Below are positions 7,920 to 15,083 of a DNA stretch of 33,950 nucleotides, piece by piece. The notes beneath the pieces were generated by a model. The model was not told the origin of the DNA and did not search any database. It worked only from the letters and a program-made list of their open reading frames with translations. A program made the translations under genes and the position numbers. Source of the stretch: Mesorhizobium intechi (lineage in GTDB: Bacteria > Pseudomonadota > Alphaproteobacteria > Rhizobiales > Rhizobiaceae); contig NZ_PNOT02000293.1 of assembly GCF_002879535.1 (NCBI RefSeq), positions 1 through 33,950 of the forward strand, read 5' to 3'. The number at the start of each line of letters is the position of its first letter. The stretch's first letter is position 1.

Positions 7920-8251
7920 TTAAATCACCACCGCCGGTCAGCAAGCCGCAACGGCGCGATGGAGACCCGGCCGTGTGGCCGGGGCCGCCATCGACACCGT
8001 TGACGCCAGTTCCGGCATTCGCCTGAGCATCTCAAATGTTAATCGTAAGCATCTCATTAGGGATAGTTGAAAATGCCTGCAACCGACAATCTCGAACACA
8101 CCGCGCGGCCCCGCCACCCCTGCTGCGCCGGGCCCGACGATTCAAATCCCGTCGCGGATGTAACTCACCCCGCACCGCCTTGTCGCACTAGCCTGGATCC
8201 CAACACGATCGCGGGCCGCGACGGCACCATGACTGAAAAAGGAGAAGACCA
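7869..8251. other. 383-base control region between regulator and DUF899 operon
   Basis: Besides the two ECF-like blocks, this region holds an AT-rich patch with a direct repeat GCATCTCA at 8027-8034 and 8049-8056, 22 bases apart (two helical turns), which is a plausible activator or repressor site. A 62-codon open frame from 8067 has no ribosome site and crosses the copy-2 promoter block, so I do not call it a gene. Confidence 0.5.
8140..8192 (+). promoter_or_regulatory. ECF-like promoter block, copy 2, upstream of DUF899 gene
   Basis: ATTCAAATCCCGTC (8140-8153), GTAACTC (8160-8166) and CGCACTAGC (8184-8192), matching copy 1 exactly in box spacing. It ends 60 bases before the DUF899 start, a natural distance for its promoter. 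An operator for the divergent regulator is the alternative reading. Confidence 0.55.
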
Positions 8252-9001
8252 ATGACCAAGCACATGACGATGAAGACCCCGCCGGTCGTTTCGCGGCAGG
8301 AATGGGACGCCGCCCGCGAAAAGATGCTGGTGAAGGAGAAGGCGACGCTGCGCGCCAAGGACGCGCTCGCCGCCGAACGCCGGCGCATGCCGTGGATGGA
8401 GGTGGACAAGGCCTATGTGTTCGAAGGCCCCAACGGCAAGGCAAGCCTGCTCGACCTGTTCGAAGGCCGCCGCCAGCTGATCGTCTACCGCGCCTTCTTC
8501 GAGCCGGGCGTCTATGGCTGGCCCGATCATGCCTGCCGCGGCTGCTCGCTCGGCGCCGACCAGGTCGGCCACCTCGCCCATCTAAACGCCCGCAACACCA
8601 CGCTGGCTTATGCCTCGCGCGCGCCGCAGGCCGACATTGTCAGGCTGAAGGCGCGGATGGGCTGGGAGATGCCCTGGTACACGATCACCGACAGCTTCGA
8701 CAAGGATTTCGGCGTCGACGAATGGCACGGCCACAACGTCTTCATCCATGACGGCGACCGCGTCTTCCGCACCTATCTCATCAACAGCCGCGGCGACGAG
8801 CAGATGGGCACGGTCTGGAGCTATCTCGACGCGACCCCGCTCGGCCGCCAGGAGATCTGGGAGGATTCTCCCGAAGGCTATCCCCAGACCCCACTCTACA
8901 GCTGGTGGAACTGGCACGACAATTACGAAGCCGGGACCGACAAGAAATGGGCCGAAGTGGCGGCCGCCGGCGAAGCCGCCTTCAGGGATAAGGGCGAGTA
9001 G
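8252..9001 (+). CDS. DUF899 family thioredoxin-like protein
   Basis: A 249-residue cytoplasmic protein of the DUF899 family, which has a thioredoxin-like fold and no proven reaction. Family landmarks: VSRQEWDAAREKMLVKEK at the start, RRRMPWMEVDKAYVFEGPNG, LIVYRAFFEPGVYGWPDHAC with the Cys-x-x-Cys-like CRGCSLGADQVGHL (about 89-102), GWEMPWYTITDSFDKDFG, and the end TPLYSWWNWHDNY. The ATG follows AAAGGAGAAGACCA. It heads a rightward run with a small membrane protein and an MDR oxidoreductase, which suggests a redox or detoxification role. Two promoter-like blocks lie upstream. Confidence 0.93.
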   Translation: MTKHMTMKTPPVVSRQEWDAAREKMLVKEKATLRAKDALAAERRRMPWMEVDKAYVFEGPNGKASLLDLFEGRRQLIVYRAFFEPGVYGWPDHACRGCSLGADQVGHLAHLNARNTTLAYASRAPQADIVRLKARMGWEMPWYTITDSFDKDFGVDEWHGHNVFIHDGDRVFRTYLINSRGDEQMGTVWSYLDATPLGRQEIWEDSPEGYPQTPLYSWWNWHDNYEAGTDKKWAEVAAAGEAAFRDKGE

Positions 9002-9023
9002 CAGGGACTGGACAGCCTGGATT

Positions 9024-9051
9024 CCTCCCCCCGTCAAAGGCGGGGGCGAGG
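9024..9051 (+). terminator. Hairpin between DUF899 and membrane-protein genes
   Basis: CCCCCG (9028-9033), a 7-base loop, CGGGGG (9041-9046), with an outer CTC/GAG pairing across a bulge. It lies 27 bases past the DUF899 stop. There is no U-tract, so it may attenuate or stabilise the message rather than end it. Confidence 0.4.
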
Positions 9052-9094
9052 AGCCCAAGTTCTGCAAGGTCGCAACCATCAAGGGATTTGGATC

Positions 9095-9364
9095 ATGAGC
9101 GACACCCACATAGGCTCCGGCGGCGTGCCCCATGAAAACGCCGCCCTTGGCATCGCCGACTGGCTATGCCTCGCCGCGGCACCCACCTTCGCCCTGATGG
9201 CCCTGCTCTCCTGTCTTCAAGGCGGCGACGCGGCCATGTCGTGCATGGGTGGCTCGCCGGGGACCGGCCCGTCTTTAACCGGGATGCCGGCCATGTATCT
9301 CCTGATGAGCGCCTTCCACCTGGCACCCTGGCTGCGGGTGATTTCCGGCCGCCAGATCCGATAG
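9095..9364 (+). CDS. Small membrane protein, unknown function
   Basis: An 89-residue protein with two probable membrane helices: LGIADWLCLAAAPTFALMALLSC (about 18-40) and MYLLMSAFHLAPWLRVI (about 67-83). The loop between them is rich in Gly, Ser and Met, with CLQGGD and CMGGSPGTGP holding two of its three Cys. I do not recognise a named family. It sits 93 bases after the DUF899 gene and 48 before the MDR gene in the same direction, and is probably co-expressed. The start follows a weak AGGGATTTGG site. Confidence 0.7.
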   Translation: MSDTHIGSGGVPHENAALGIADWLCLAAAPTFALMALLSCLQGGDAAMSCMGGSPGTGPSLTGMPAMYLLMSAFHLAPWLRVISGRQIR

Positions 9365-9412
9365 CGCCTGCGCGCCGCCTGCATCAAACGTCCCACATTT
9401 CGGAGAAGGCAA

Positions 9413-10417
9413 ATGAAGCTCGTCAGGCTGAGAGCGCCGGGTGGCTTGGACAGGCTCGACCTGGTCGAGGAAGATCCGCCCCAGCCGGGGCCTGGTGACG
9501 TGCTGGTCAGGATCCGCGCCTGCTCGTTGAACATGCGCGACGATTTCGCCGTGCGGGGCAAGACACCGCTGGCCGACCGCCGCGTGCCGCTGTCCGACGG
9601 TGCGGGTGACGTCATCGCCGTCGGCAGCAATGTCGATGCGCTCAAGCCCGGCGACAGCGTCGTCAGTGTCTTCTATCCCTGGTGGCTGGATGGCGAGATG
9701 ACGCCTGCCACGAGGCGCGACATTCCGGGCGAAAGTTTTGACGGCTTCGCCAGCGAATATGTCTGCATGCCCGCGCAGGCCTTCACCAAAGCTCCCGCGG
9801 GCTATACGCACGTGCAAGCGGCGGCGCTCACCTGCACCGGCCTCACCGCCTGGCGAGGCGTGGTCGTGTGCGGCAAGGTCAAGCCCGGCGACACGGTACT
9901 GGTTCTCGGCACCGGCAGCGTGTCGCTGTTTGCGCTGCAATTCGCCAAGGCCGCCGGCGCCAGGGTCATCGCCACCTCGTCCGACGAAGAAAAGCTCGAG
10001 CGGCTAAGCCGCCTCGGTGCCGACGCCGTCATCAACTACAAGGCCGTGCCGGACTGGAGCCGCAAGGTTCGAGAGTTGACGGACGGACGCGGCGTCGATC
10101 ACGTGATCGAAGTCGGCGGCCCCGCCACGCTGGCGCAATCCCTAGCCGCCTGCCGGACAGGCGGCCACATCGCGCTGATCGGCGTCCTGACCGGATTTGC
10201 CGCTGATGTCTCGATCCCGGCCATATTCTCGAACCAGATCCGCATAAGCGGCATCTCCATCGGCAGCCGGGCGGACCAGGAGGACATGATCCGCGCGATC
10301 GAGGTCAATCGCATCGAGCCCGTCATCGACCGCCGCTTCCCCCTGCGCGAGATAGCCGCCGCCTTCACGCACTACGCGGCCGGCAAGCATTTCGGCAAGG
10401 TCTGCCTGGAGGTTTAG
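9413..10417 (+). CDS. MDR-family NAD(P)-dependent oxidoreductase
   Basis: A 334-residue medium-chain dehydrogenase/reductase, quinone-oxidoreductase side. The N-terminal GroES-like domain carries DVLVRIRACSLNMRDDF, where zinc enzymes would have their ligand Cys; here the context lacks the zinc ligands and there is no structural four-Cys loop, so it should be zinc-free. The Rossmann part has VLVLGTGSVSLFALQFAKAAGA (about 163-184), SSDEEKLERLSRLGADAVINY and the end HYAAGKHFGKVCLEV. The ATG follows GGAGAAGGCAA. It is a clear paralogue of the product at 26958-27968. Probably the last gene of the DUF899 operon. Confidence 0.92.
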   Translation: MKLVRLRAPGGLDRLDLVEEDPPQPGPGDVLVRIRACSLNMRDDFAVRGKTPLADRRVPLSDGAGDVIAVGSNVDALKPGDSVVSVFYPWWLDGEMTPATRRDIPGESFDGFASEYVCMPAQAFTKAPAGYTHVQAAALTCTGLTAWRGVVVCGKVKPGDTVLVLGTGSVSLFALQFAKAAGARVIATSSDEEKLERLSRLGADAVINYKAVPDWSRKVRELTDGRGVDHVIEVGGPATLAQSLAACRTGGHIALIGVLTGFAADVSIPAIFSNQIRISGISIGSRADQEDMIRAIEVNRIEPVIDRRFPLREIAAAFTHYAAGKHFGKVCLEV

Positions 10418-10433
10418 GCCCTGCGTGACCACG

Positions 10434-10449
10434 GCCGCTGCGAAGCGGC
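10434..10449. terminator. Bidirectional terminator-like hairpin
   Basis: GCCGCT-GCGA-AGCGGC, a perfect 6-bp stem closed by a GNRA tetraloop, lies between the convergent MDR gene (ends 10417) and ABC ATPase gene (ends 10462). It has no U-tract but the right position and stability. Confidence 0.5.
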
Positions 10450-10461
10450 TGCAACGTGCCC

Positions 10462-11220
10462 TCACCCATCGACCGCCTGGACCGCCAGTGCCCGCATGAC
10501 CTCGGGTTCGAAGCCGCCGGGCATCTGGCCGGCCTCGGCCAGTTGCCTTGCGTGCCACGCGCGCGCCACGCGGCCATCGGCCAGGAGGACGGCGCGGTTG
10601 CACAGTCCCGGCACCGCTTCCACGACATGGGTGGAGATGATGACGGCATGGCGGCCACTGGAAGCCAGGGCCAGGATGATGCGCTTCACCTCGAAGGCGG
10701 CGAGCGGATCGAGGCCGTTCAGGGACTCATCGAGGATCAGCAGCGGTGGCGCGCCAAGCAGGGCCGCGGCAATGGCGATCTTGGCCCGCGTGCCGAGTGA
10801 ATATTCGGCGATCGGCCGTTCGATCCAGCGCTTGAGGCCGAGCCGTTCGGCGAGATCGACGCCAGGCCAGTCGTCTTCGGCACAGCCGCGGATCGAGGCG
10901 ACGAGCTGAAGATATTGCCGGCCGCTCAGCGCCGCCGGCAGGTCGGATGGATCCACGGCAAGGCCGAAGCCTGACTTGGCGCGTTGCGGTGCCGTGGCAA
11001 GGTCGGCGCCGTCGATCGCCACGGTCCCTCCGAGCGGCCGGACCTGGCCGGTGATCGCCCTGAGCAAGGTGGACTTGCCCGAGCCGTTGGCGCCGAGCAA
11101 GCCAAGGACGTCGCCCGTTTGCAGCGACAGATCGATGCCGCTGACGACCGCGCGACCACCATACCCGGCGCTGAGCCCGCGAACGGCGAGGATTTCGGCG
11201 GGATCGATGCTGCTAGCCAT
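10462..11220 (-). CDS. ABC transporter ATP-binding protein
   Basis: A 252-residue nucleotide-binding subunit of an ABC transporter working with the membrane protein encoded just upstream. Walker A is GANGSGKST (43-51) and Walker B is LLILDES (159-165) followed by NGLDP, with the H-switch in VIISTHVVEAV. The signature is degenerate: YSLGTRAK (140-147) stands where LSGGQ is usual, and Walker B ends DES rather than DEP. Such changes are common in ABC-2 type exporters, so it may well be active. The start ATG at 11218-11220 overlaps the permease stop by eight bases, showing translational coupling. Cargo unknown. Confidence 0.92.
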   Translation of the reverse strand: MASSIDPAEILAVRGLSAGYGGRAVVSGIDLSLQTGDVLGLLGANGSGKSTLLRAITGQVRPLGGTVAIDGADLATAPQRAKSGFGLAVDPSDLPAALSGRQYLQLVASIRGCAEDDWPGVDLAERLGLKRWIERPIAEYSLGTRAKIAIAAALLGAPPLLILDESLNGLDPLAAFEVKRIILALASSGRHAVIISTHVVEAVPGLCNRAVLLADGRVARAWHARQLAEAGQMPGGFEPEVMRALAVQAVDG

Positions 11221-12373
11221 CGCGATATCTCCGTTGCGCCTGGTACCAAAGGAACACGACAAGAGCGGCAAAGCCGATCAGCACCGTGCGCCCATATTCG
11301 AGCGTCTCGTAGCTGGCGTAGGCGATGGCGCTGAGGAAGCTCAGCGCGGCGACGAACGGCGCGGTCATGAAATAGGCGGCAAACACCGCATAGGCGCCGT
11401 TCAGCGCCAGCAGCCAGAAGCCGCTGGCGAGCGGCATCGCCCAGGCCGACGGCTCCGCCGCCAGGGCGGCACCCGCCGGCAAGAGAAAGAAGGCGACGGA
11501 CAATTGCAGGGGCAGCCGCGCCAGGCGCAGCCAGGCCCTGACGAAGCCGAGCGGAGCCGTGCGCAGCACCGGCGAGCCGAGCGGATGGAACCGTGCGCTC
11601 AGCATGAACACCAGGAGGCCGCCGGTCAGCCCGGCCATGGCCGCCGGCACGGCATCATGGCGGACAAGGCTGGTGGAGCCGGCAACGACCGCCGCAAGGC
11701 CGAACAGGATGGCTGCTCCCGCCAGCCGCCATGAAAACCTTACGCGCCCGGCAGTCAGGCCCCAGGCCCAGCTCGAGAGCCAGGCCGGCGTCGAACGATC
11801 GAAGGCGCCGAGCGAGGGGCCGCGCGCGCCCGGATCGCTCACCGGATCGGTATTGTCGGCGTGGACCAGGTCGCGAGCGCTGCGCAGGCGCAGCATCGCC
11901 ACCGCGCCAAAGCCGGCGCCAAACAAAATCGCGGCACCGAGACCCCAGGCCGGCGCCAGCGGTTTGGCGATGACCAAACAGCCAAGGCCCACTGTCGCGG
12001 CGACGGTGAAGGCAAGGGGAACGCCCAGCGCACTTGCCGCCGCCGCCGCCATGCGCCGGCGCTCCATGAGTGAAAGCGGCAATGCTTTAAGGAACGGCGC
12101 GAAGGCACGCGACAGGCAAAGTCTTGCGATCGCGCTGCCGGCGAAGCCGCCAAGGCAAAGAAGTGCCCCCGGCAGGCCGACCGCCCACAGCATCCGCGCC
12201 TGCCGCAGCGTGGCGGACGTCGCCTGCAAAGCGATGACGATGTCGGCCATGGCGTAAGCGAGCAGCGCACCGCCGCCGGCGACGATCCATACAAGATCGC
12301 GTCGGCGCATCGAGCGCAGGCCAGCCGAGAGCTCGCGCCAAATCAGGGTCAGGACAAGCCTGTCGTGCCGCAT
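11213..12373 (-). CDS. ABC transporter membrane subunit (exporter-like)
   Basis: A polytopic inner-membrane protein of 386 residues. Hydrophobic stretches that look like helices include LVWIVAGGGALLAYAMADIV, MLWAVGLPGALLCLGGFAG, LGVPLAFTVAATVGLGCLVI, LAGAAILFGLAAVVAG, LPLQLSVAFFLLPAG and TVLIGFAALVVFLWY, about nine or ten in all. It shows no close match to a named permease family that I can recall; pairing with the overlapping ATPase gene identifies it. I chose the ATG at 12371-12373 (MRHDRLVLTLIWREL); a GTG 11 codons upstream (12404-12406) is possible. It follows the sigma/anti-sigma/sensor genes by 81 bases in the same direction and could be a target or partner of that system. Confidence 0.85.
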   Translation of the reverse strand: MRHDRLVLTLIWRELSAGLRSMRRRDLVWIVAGGGALLAYAMADIVIALQATSATLRQARMLWAVGLPGALLCLGGFAGSAIARLCLSRAFAPFLKALPLSLMERRRMAAAAASALGVPLAFTVAATVGLGCLVIAKPLAPAWGLGAAILFGAGFGAVAMLRLRSARDLVHADNTDPVSDPGARGPSLGAFDRSTPAWLSSWAWGLTAGRVRFSWRLAGAAILFGLAAVVAGSTSLVRHDAVPAAMAGLTGGLLVFMLSARFHPLGSPVLRTAPLGFVRAWLRLARLPLQLSVAFFLLPAGAALAAEPSAWAMPLASGFWLLALNGAYAVFAAYFMTAPFVAALSFLSAIAYASYETLEYGRTVLIGFAALVVFLWYQAQRRYRDG

Positions 12374-12454
12374 TGTTCCATCTTCGCGATCGCCAGCCGG
12401 TTGCACATCGACATAGGTCGGCGACGATTGTGCCGCCAGTAGGGCCGTCGTGGC

Positions 12455-12856
12455 TCAGCCTCCCGCAGCGGGCCTGGCGTTGACATTCTTCAGCGCGGTC
12501 AGGAGATAATCCTGCATCGTTGCCTGGAGGCTGGTCGTAGCGCTGCGCACTGCCGCCATCGCATCCTTCACCGCCGCTTCATCAAAGGGTTTGGCGGCTT
12601 GTGCCGCCGCCAGATTGGCGCGAGCACTGCGCAGGTTGCGCAGCGCCTGGAAGGTGCGCGGGCGGTTGTCGCGCAAGATGCCACGGAACTCCTTCCTCAC
12701 TTCGGGCGGATAGCTGGTGGCAATTTCCGATAGCAGCACGCGCGCCGCCGCGCCCTGCCGCAGCCCATGCATGGCATAACCGACCAGGAAGAAGTTGACG
12801 GCGAGCGAAAGGGCGAGCAGCGCCAGCGTCACCGTCCATATCCAGGAACGCTTCAA
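12455..12856 (-). CDS. CpxP/Spy-like periplasmic metal-sensor family protein
   Basis: A 133-residue protein with one N-terminal membrane helix (WTVTLALLALSLAVNFFLVGYAM, about 7-29) and a helical periplasmic part rich in Arg, Ala and Glu. Segments such as YPPEVRKEFRGILRDNRPRTF, LRNLRSARANLAAAQAAKPFD and VKDAMAAVRSATTSLQATMQ have the long-helix pattern of the periplasmic heavy-metal sensor family (CnrX/CpxP/Spy-like). I see no His or Met-rich metal site, so metal binding is unproven. Its ATG overlaps the stop of the preceding anti-sigma-like gene by four bases. The context suggests that it senses envelope state for the ECF sigma factor. Confidence 0.85.
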   Translation of the reverse strand: MKRSWIWTVTLALLALSLAVNFFLVGYAMHGLRQGAAARVLLSEIATSYPPEVRKEFRGILRDNRPRTFQALRNLRSARANLAAAQAAKPFDEAAVKDAMAAVRSATTSLQATMQDYLLTALKNVNARPAAGG

Positions 12857-13287
12857 AGCGAGCCCTCCCCTTGCGCATCCGCCGCGACACCGCCGCCATC
12901 GGCCAGCGATGAACCGGACGCCAGCGCCAGAAGTTCCGCATCGGACGGATCATCCTGCAGCCGCGCCACCTGGTAGCCTGCCAGCGTCGCCGCCACCAGC
13001 ACGGCAGCGGCGCAGGCCGCGAACCCGGCCGGACTGAAGAACAGGTGCGGCACGAAAGAGGCCCGTGCCGGACCCGCTTCGACACGGGCCAGCACCTTGC
13101 GCGCCAGCGCCTGGTCGTCCCCATCGGTCAGCGCCGCCTCGAGCACGAGACGATCGAGCGCGGCATCCGGGTCGTCCCTGCGCTCCGCCGCCAGCAGCGC
13201 CAGCGCCTGCTGACGGAAAGGCGCCGGCCATGCCTCGACCATGTCGCCGAAGCGGCGCCTGTATCGTTCGAATTCGTCCCGTGTCAT
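12853..13287 (-). CDS. Probable membrane anti-sigma factor
   Basis: A 144-residue protein placed directly after the ECF sigma gene with a four-base overlap, the standard position for its anti-sigma factor. The N-terminal 75 residues are soluble and helical (MTRDEFERYRRRFGDMVEAW, FRQQALALLAAERRDDPDAA). One membrane helix follows at about 86-106 (GFAACAAAVLVAATLAGYQV), and then a short tail of some 35 residues, presumably periplasmic. There is no HxxxCxxC zinc motif, so it is not a zinc anti-sigma domain; the only Cys lies in the membrane helix. Function is inferred from gene order and topology. Confidence 0.8.
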   Translation of the reverse strand: MTRDEFERYRRRFGDMVEAWPAPFRQQALALLAAERRDDPDAALDRLVLEAALTDGDDQALARKVLARVEAGPARASFVPHLFFSPAGFAACAAAVLVAATLAGYQVARLQDDPSDAELLALASGSSLADGGGVAADAQGEGSL

Positions 13288-13880
13288 GAGGACTCCCTTT
13301 CACGGCCCACGGCCGCCATTGCCAAATGATCCCTGAGTGCGCGCCGTCCGCGCACCAGCAATTGCTCGGCCGAGCCGACGCTGCCGCCCATCACCTCGGC
13401 GATCGCCGCGATGTCGAGGTCGCCGACGGCTCTCAGCAGCACCGCCATGCGCTGCCGTTCCGGCAGGCGCGAGAGCCCGTCGCGGACGATCGCCAGTTCT
13501 TGGCGCGCCGCGGTCGTCGCCTCGGCGTCCGCCTCCGGCGCGGCGACCTCGTCCCTTACGTCGTTCAGCCCGATGAAGCTGCGTAGCGCCCTGCGTCGAC
13601 GCTGGTCAATGCACCGGTTGGCGGTGATCCTGTAGAGCCATGTCGAAGCCCGCCCTTTGGCCGGATCAAACCGCGCGGCCTGTTTCCAGACGGTCACGAA
13701 CACCTCCTGCACCACATCCTCGGCGTCGCCGGCATTGCCGAGATAACGCGCCGCGAATATTCGCAACCCGCGGCCATGGCGCACGATCAGCTCGGACAGC
13801 GCGCTTTGGCTGCCCGCGGCGATGGCGGCCAGAAGCTCGTCGTCGCCTCGGGCCTGGTCATGCCGCACGGTTGCGGTCAC
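13284..13880 (-). CDS. ECF-family RNA polymerase sigma factor
   Basis: A 198-residue extracytoplasmic-function sigma factor. Region 2 spans about 30-100, with the core contact DAEDVVQEVFVTVWKQA and the promoter-reading WLYRITANRCIDQRRRR. Region 4 spans about 135-186, with LPERQRMAVLLRAVGDL and the recognition helix segment GSVGSAEQLLVRGRRAL, a form typical of alphaproteobacterial ECF factors. The start is GTG (13878-13880) with a poor ribosome site; a second GTG four codons later has a better-placed GGTGA. It leads the overlapping gene set sigma, anti-sigma, sensor. A 91-base gap separates it from the secreted-protein gene upstream. Likely targets are the paired promoters at 14898-15007. Confidence 0.95.
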   Translation of the reverse strand: MTATVRHDQARGDDELLAAIAAGSQSALSELIVRHGRGLRIFAARYLGNAGDAEDVVQEVFVTVWKQAARFDPAKGRASTWLYRITANRCIDQRRRRALRSFIGLNDVRDEVAAPEADAEATTAARQELAIVRDGLSRLPERQRMAVLLRAVGDLDIAAIAEVMGGSVGSAEQLLVRGRRALRDHLAMAAVGRERESS

Positions 13881-13971
13881 CGGTTGGCAAGGCGTCGATG
13901 GCGAAAGCGAACCTCACATCGATCCGGATCGGCGCAGAAGCGAATTTCGGGCACAAATCCACCACCAGATG

Positions 13972-14355
13972 TCAGCGGCGCCAGCGACGGAAGCCGTGGA
14001 GCGTGTTGCCGTTCGGACCGGTGAAGCTGCCTGCCGAACGGCCTCGAAACGGCCCGGCCGCCGATACACGCTTGCCGGAGAAGGTCTGCCCATTCGGGCC
14101 GGTGCCAGAATAGCTTCTGGCGCAGCGGTCAACAACGCCTCCAATGCATTTGGAGCTCGATGTGTAGGTGCCGCCATTGGCGCCGGTGCGGGTGGTCGAG
14201 CCGGTATAGACATTGCCGTCCCGGGTCACGCTGCGGCTGATCTCGCCGCCATGCGCGGTCGGACGCCGCCACTCCTCGGCCGAGGCAGGCGAAGCGGCCG
14301 ACCAGGCAAGCATCGCGCCTAGACAGAGAGCCGGAATCCTTACTGAAGATAACAT
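13972..14355 (-). CDS. Small secreted protein, Gly/Thr/Ser-rich
   Basis: A 127-residue protein with a signal peptide (MLSSVRIPALCLGAMLAWSA to ASPASAEEW; cleavage after ASA, about residue 26). The mature part is made of short strand-like repeats around TGxNGxT: YTGSTTRTGANGGTYTSSS, YSGTGPNGQTFSGKR and SFTGPNGNTLHGFRR. It has two Cys (SKCIGG and DRCARS) that may form a disulfide. I do not recognise a named family. AAGGAG precedes the ATG. It lies 40 bases after the EF-hand gene and before the ECF sigma gene, all in the same direction, and is probably co-transcribed with both. Confidence 0.8.
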   Translation of the reverse strand: MLSSVRIPALCLGAMLAWSAASPASAEEWRRPTAHGGEISRSVTRDGNVYTGSTTRTGANGGTYTSSSKCIGGVVDRCARSYSGTGPNGQTFSGKRVSAAGPFRGRSAGSFTGPNGNTLHGFRRWRR

Positions 14356-14395
14356 GTCGTACTCCTTGTTTTGTAAAGGGAATGATCGCCGCCGA

Positions 14396-14830
14396 TCAGT
14401 TGGCCCGCTCGGCTATCAGCTTGCGGATGGTTGCGATCTCGTCCGCCGAAAGCCTGCCGTCCCCGTTGCGATCAACGAGGTCGAACAAAGGCATGCTGCT
14501 GTCGAATTCCTGTTCCGACACCTTGCCGTCGCCATTCGTGTCGAGGCGGCGCCAGCGATTGCCGAGCCGGGCCTGCGCCGCCTCGGCGCGATCCTCGATC
14601 GCCTGGCGGGCGCTGTCGATCTCCTTCTCGTCGATGACGCCGTCGCCATTGCGGTCAAGCCGCTTGAACAGGCGCTCGCGGGCGGCCCTCATCTCATCCT
14701 TGGAGATGGCGCCGTCGCCATTGGTATCGATCCGTTGCATGATGCGCTGGCCCGGCCTGTCTTGTGCATGCGCTGCGGGAAGCGGCACGAGCCCGACAAG
14801 CAAGGCCGCAATGAGTGCTGAGCGTTTCAT
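14396..14830 (-). CDS. Secreted EF-hand calcium-binding protein A
   Basis: A 144-residue exported protein: signal peptide MKRSALIAALLVGLVPLPAAHAQ (cleavage after AHA, residue 22), then four canonical EF-hand loops, DTNGDGAISKDE (35-46), DRNGDGVIDEKE (59-70), DTNGDGKVSEQE (97-108) and DRNGDGRLSADE (120-131). All have Asp at positions 1, 3 or 5 and Glu at 12, so four calcium ions are plausible. It should sit in the periplasm. The frame stays open for 87 codons upstream, but the signal peptide and AGGACC fix the ATG at 14828-14830. It is the first gene of the leftward set leading into the ECF sigma operon and is divergent from a related EF-hand gene. Confidence 0.92.
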   Translation of the reverse strand: MKRSALIAALLVGLVPLPAAHAQDRPGQRIMQRIDTNGDGAISKDEMRAARERLFKRLDRNGDGVIDEKEIDSARQAIEDRAEAAQARLGNRWRRLDTNGDGKVSEQEFDSSMPLFDLVDRNGDGRLSADEIATIRKLIAERAN

Positions 14831-14897
14831 GAGGATGGTCCTTTCGTGATGGGTCGCGGGGGGCGACTGCCGACCAATACGCAGCACCGGGCCGGAC

Positions 14898-14927
14898 CCT
14901 ACGCTCGACGCGGGAGATTCTTTTCGA
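14898..14927 (-). promoter_or_regulatory. ECF-like promoter for EF-hand gene A (leftward)
   Basis: On the minus strand TCGAAAAGAATCTC (14914-14927) is followed after 10 bases by CGTAGG (14898-14903), 68 bases before the gene start. The rightward EF-hand gene has the matching pair TCGAGAAAAATCTC and CGTAGG. Shared boxes with promoter-like spacing in front of both genes, next to an ECF sigma gene, make this a likely target site. Confidence 0.5.
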
Positions 14928-14978
14928 ACGCGCCAATCTGCGTCGCGGCACGGCTCGGCAGTTGCGCCCCGCGGCATC

Positions 14979-15007
14979 TCGAGAAAAATCTCGTCATCGC
15001 GCGTAGG
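14979..15007 (+). promoter_or_regulatory. ECF-like promoter for EF-hand gene B (rightward)
   Basis: TCGAGAAAAATCTC (14979-14992), 9 bases, then CGTAGG (15002-15007), 76 bases before the ATG at 15084. It mirrors the leftward element at 14898-14927. It also contains a perfect small palindrome CGAGA-AAAA-TCTCG (14980-14993), so a repressor or activator site is an alternative. Confidence 0.5.
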
Positions 15008-15083
15008 AGCACAAAAGGCCCTGCGTACAAGGCTCTGCAAGGACGGTCCGCGGCGGACCATCCGACCCAATGCGGAGACAAGC

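Noticed and set aside
8067..8255. 62-codon open frame between the regulator and DUF899 genes
   Set aside because: No ribosome site, unusual composition, and it runs through the copy-2 promoter block and into the DUF899 start.
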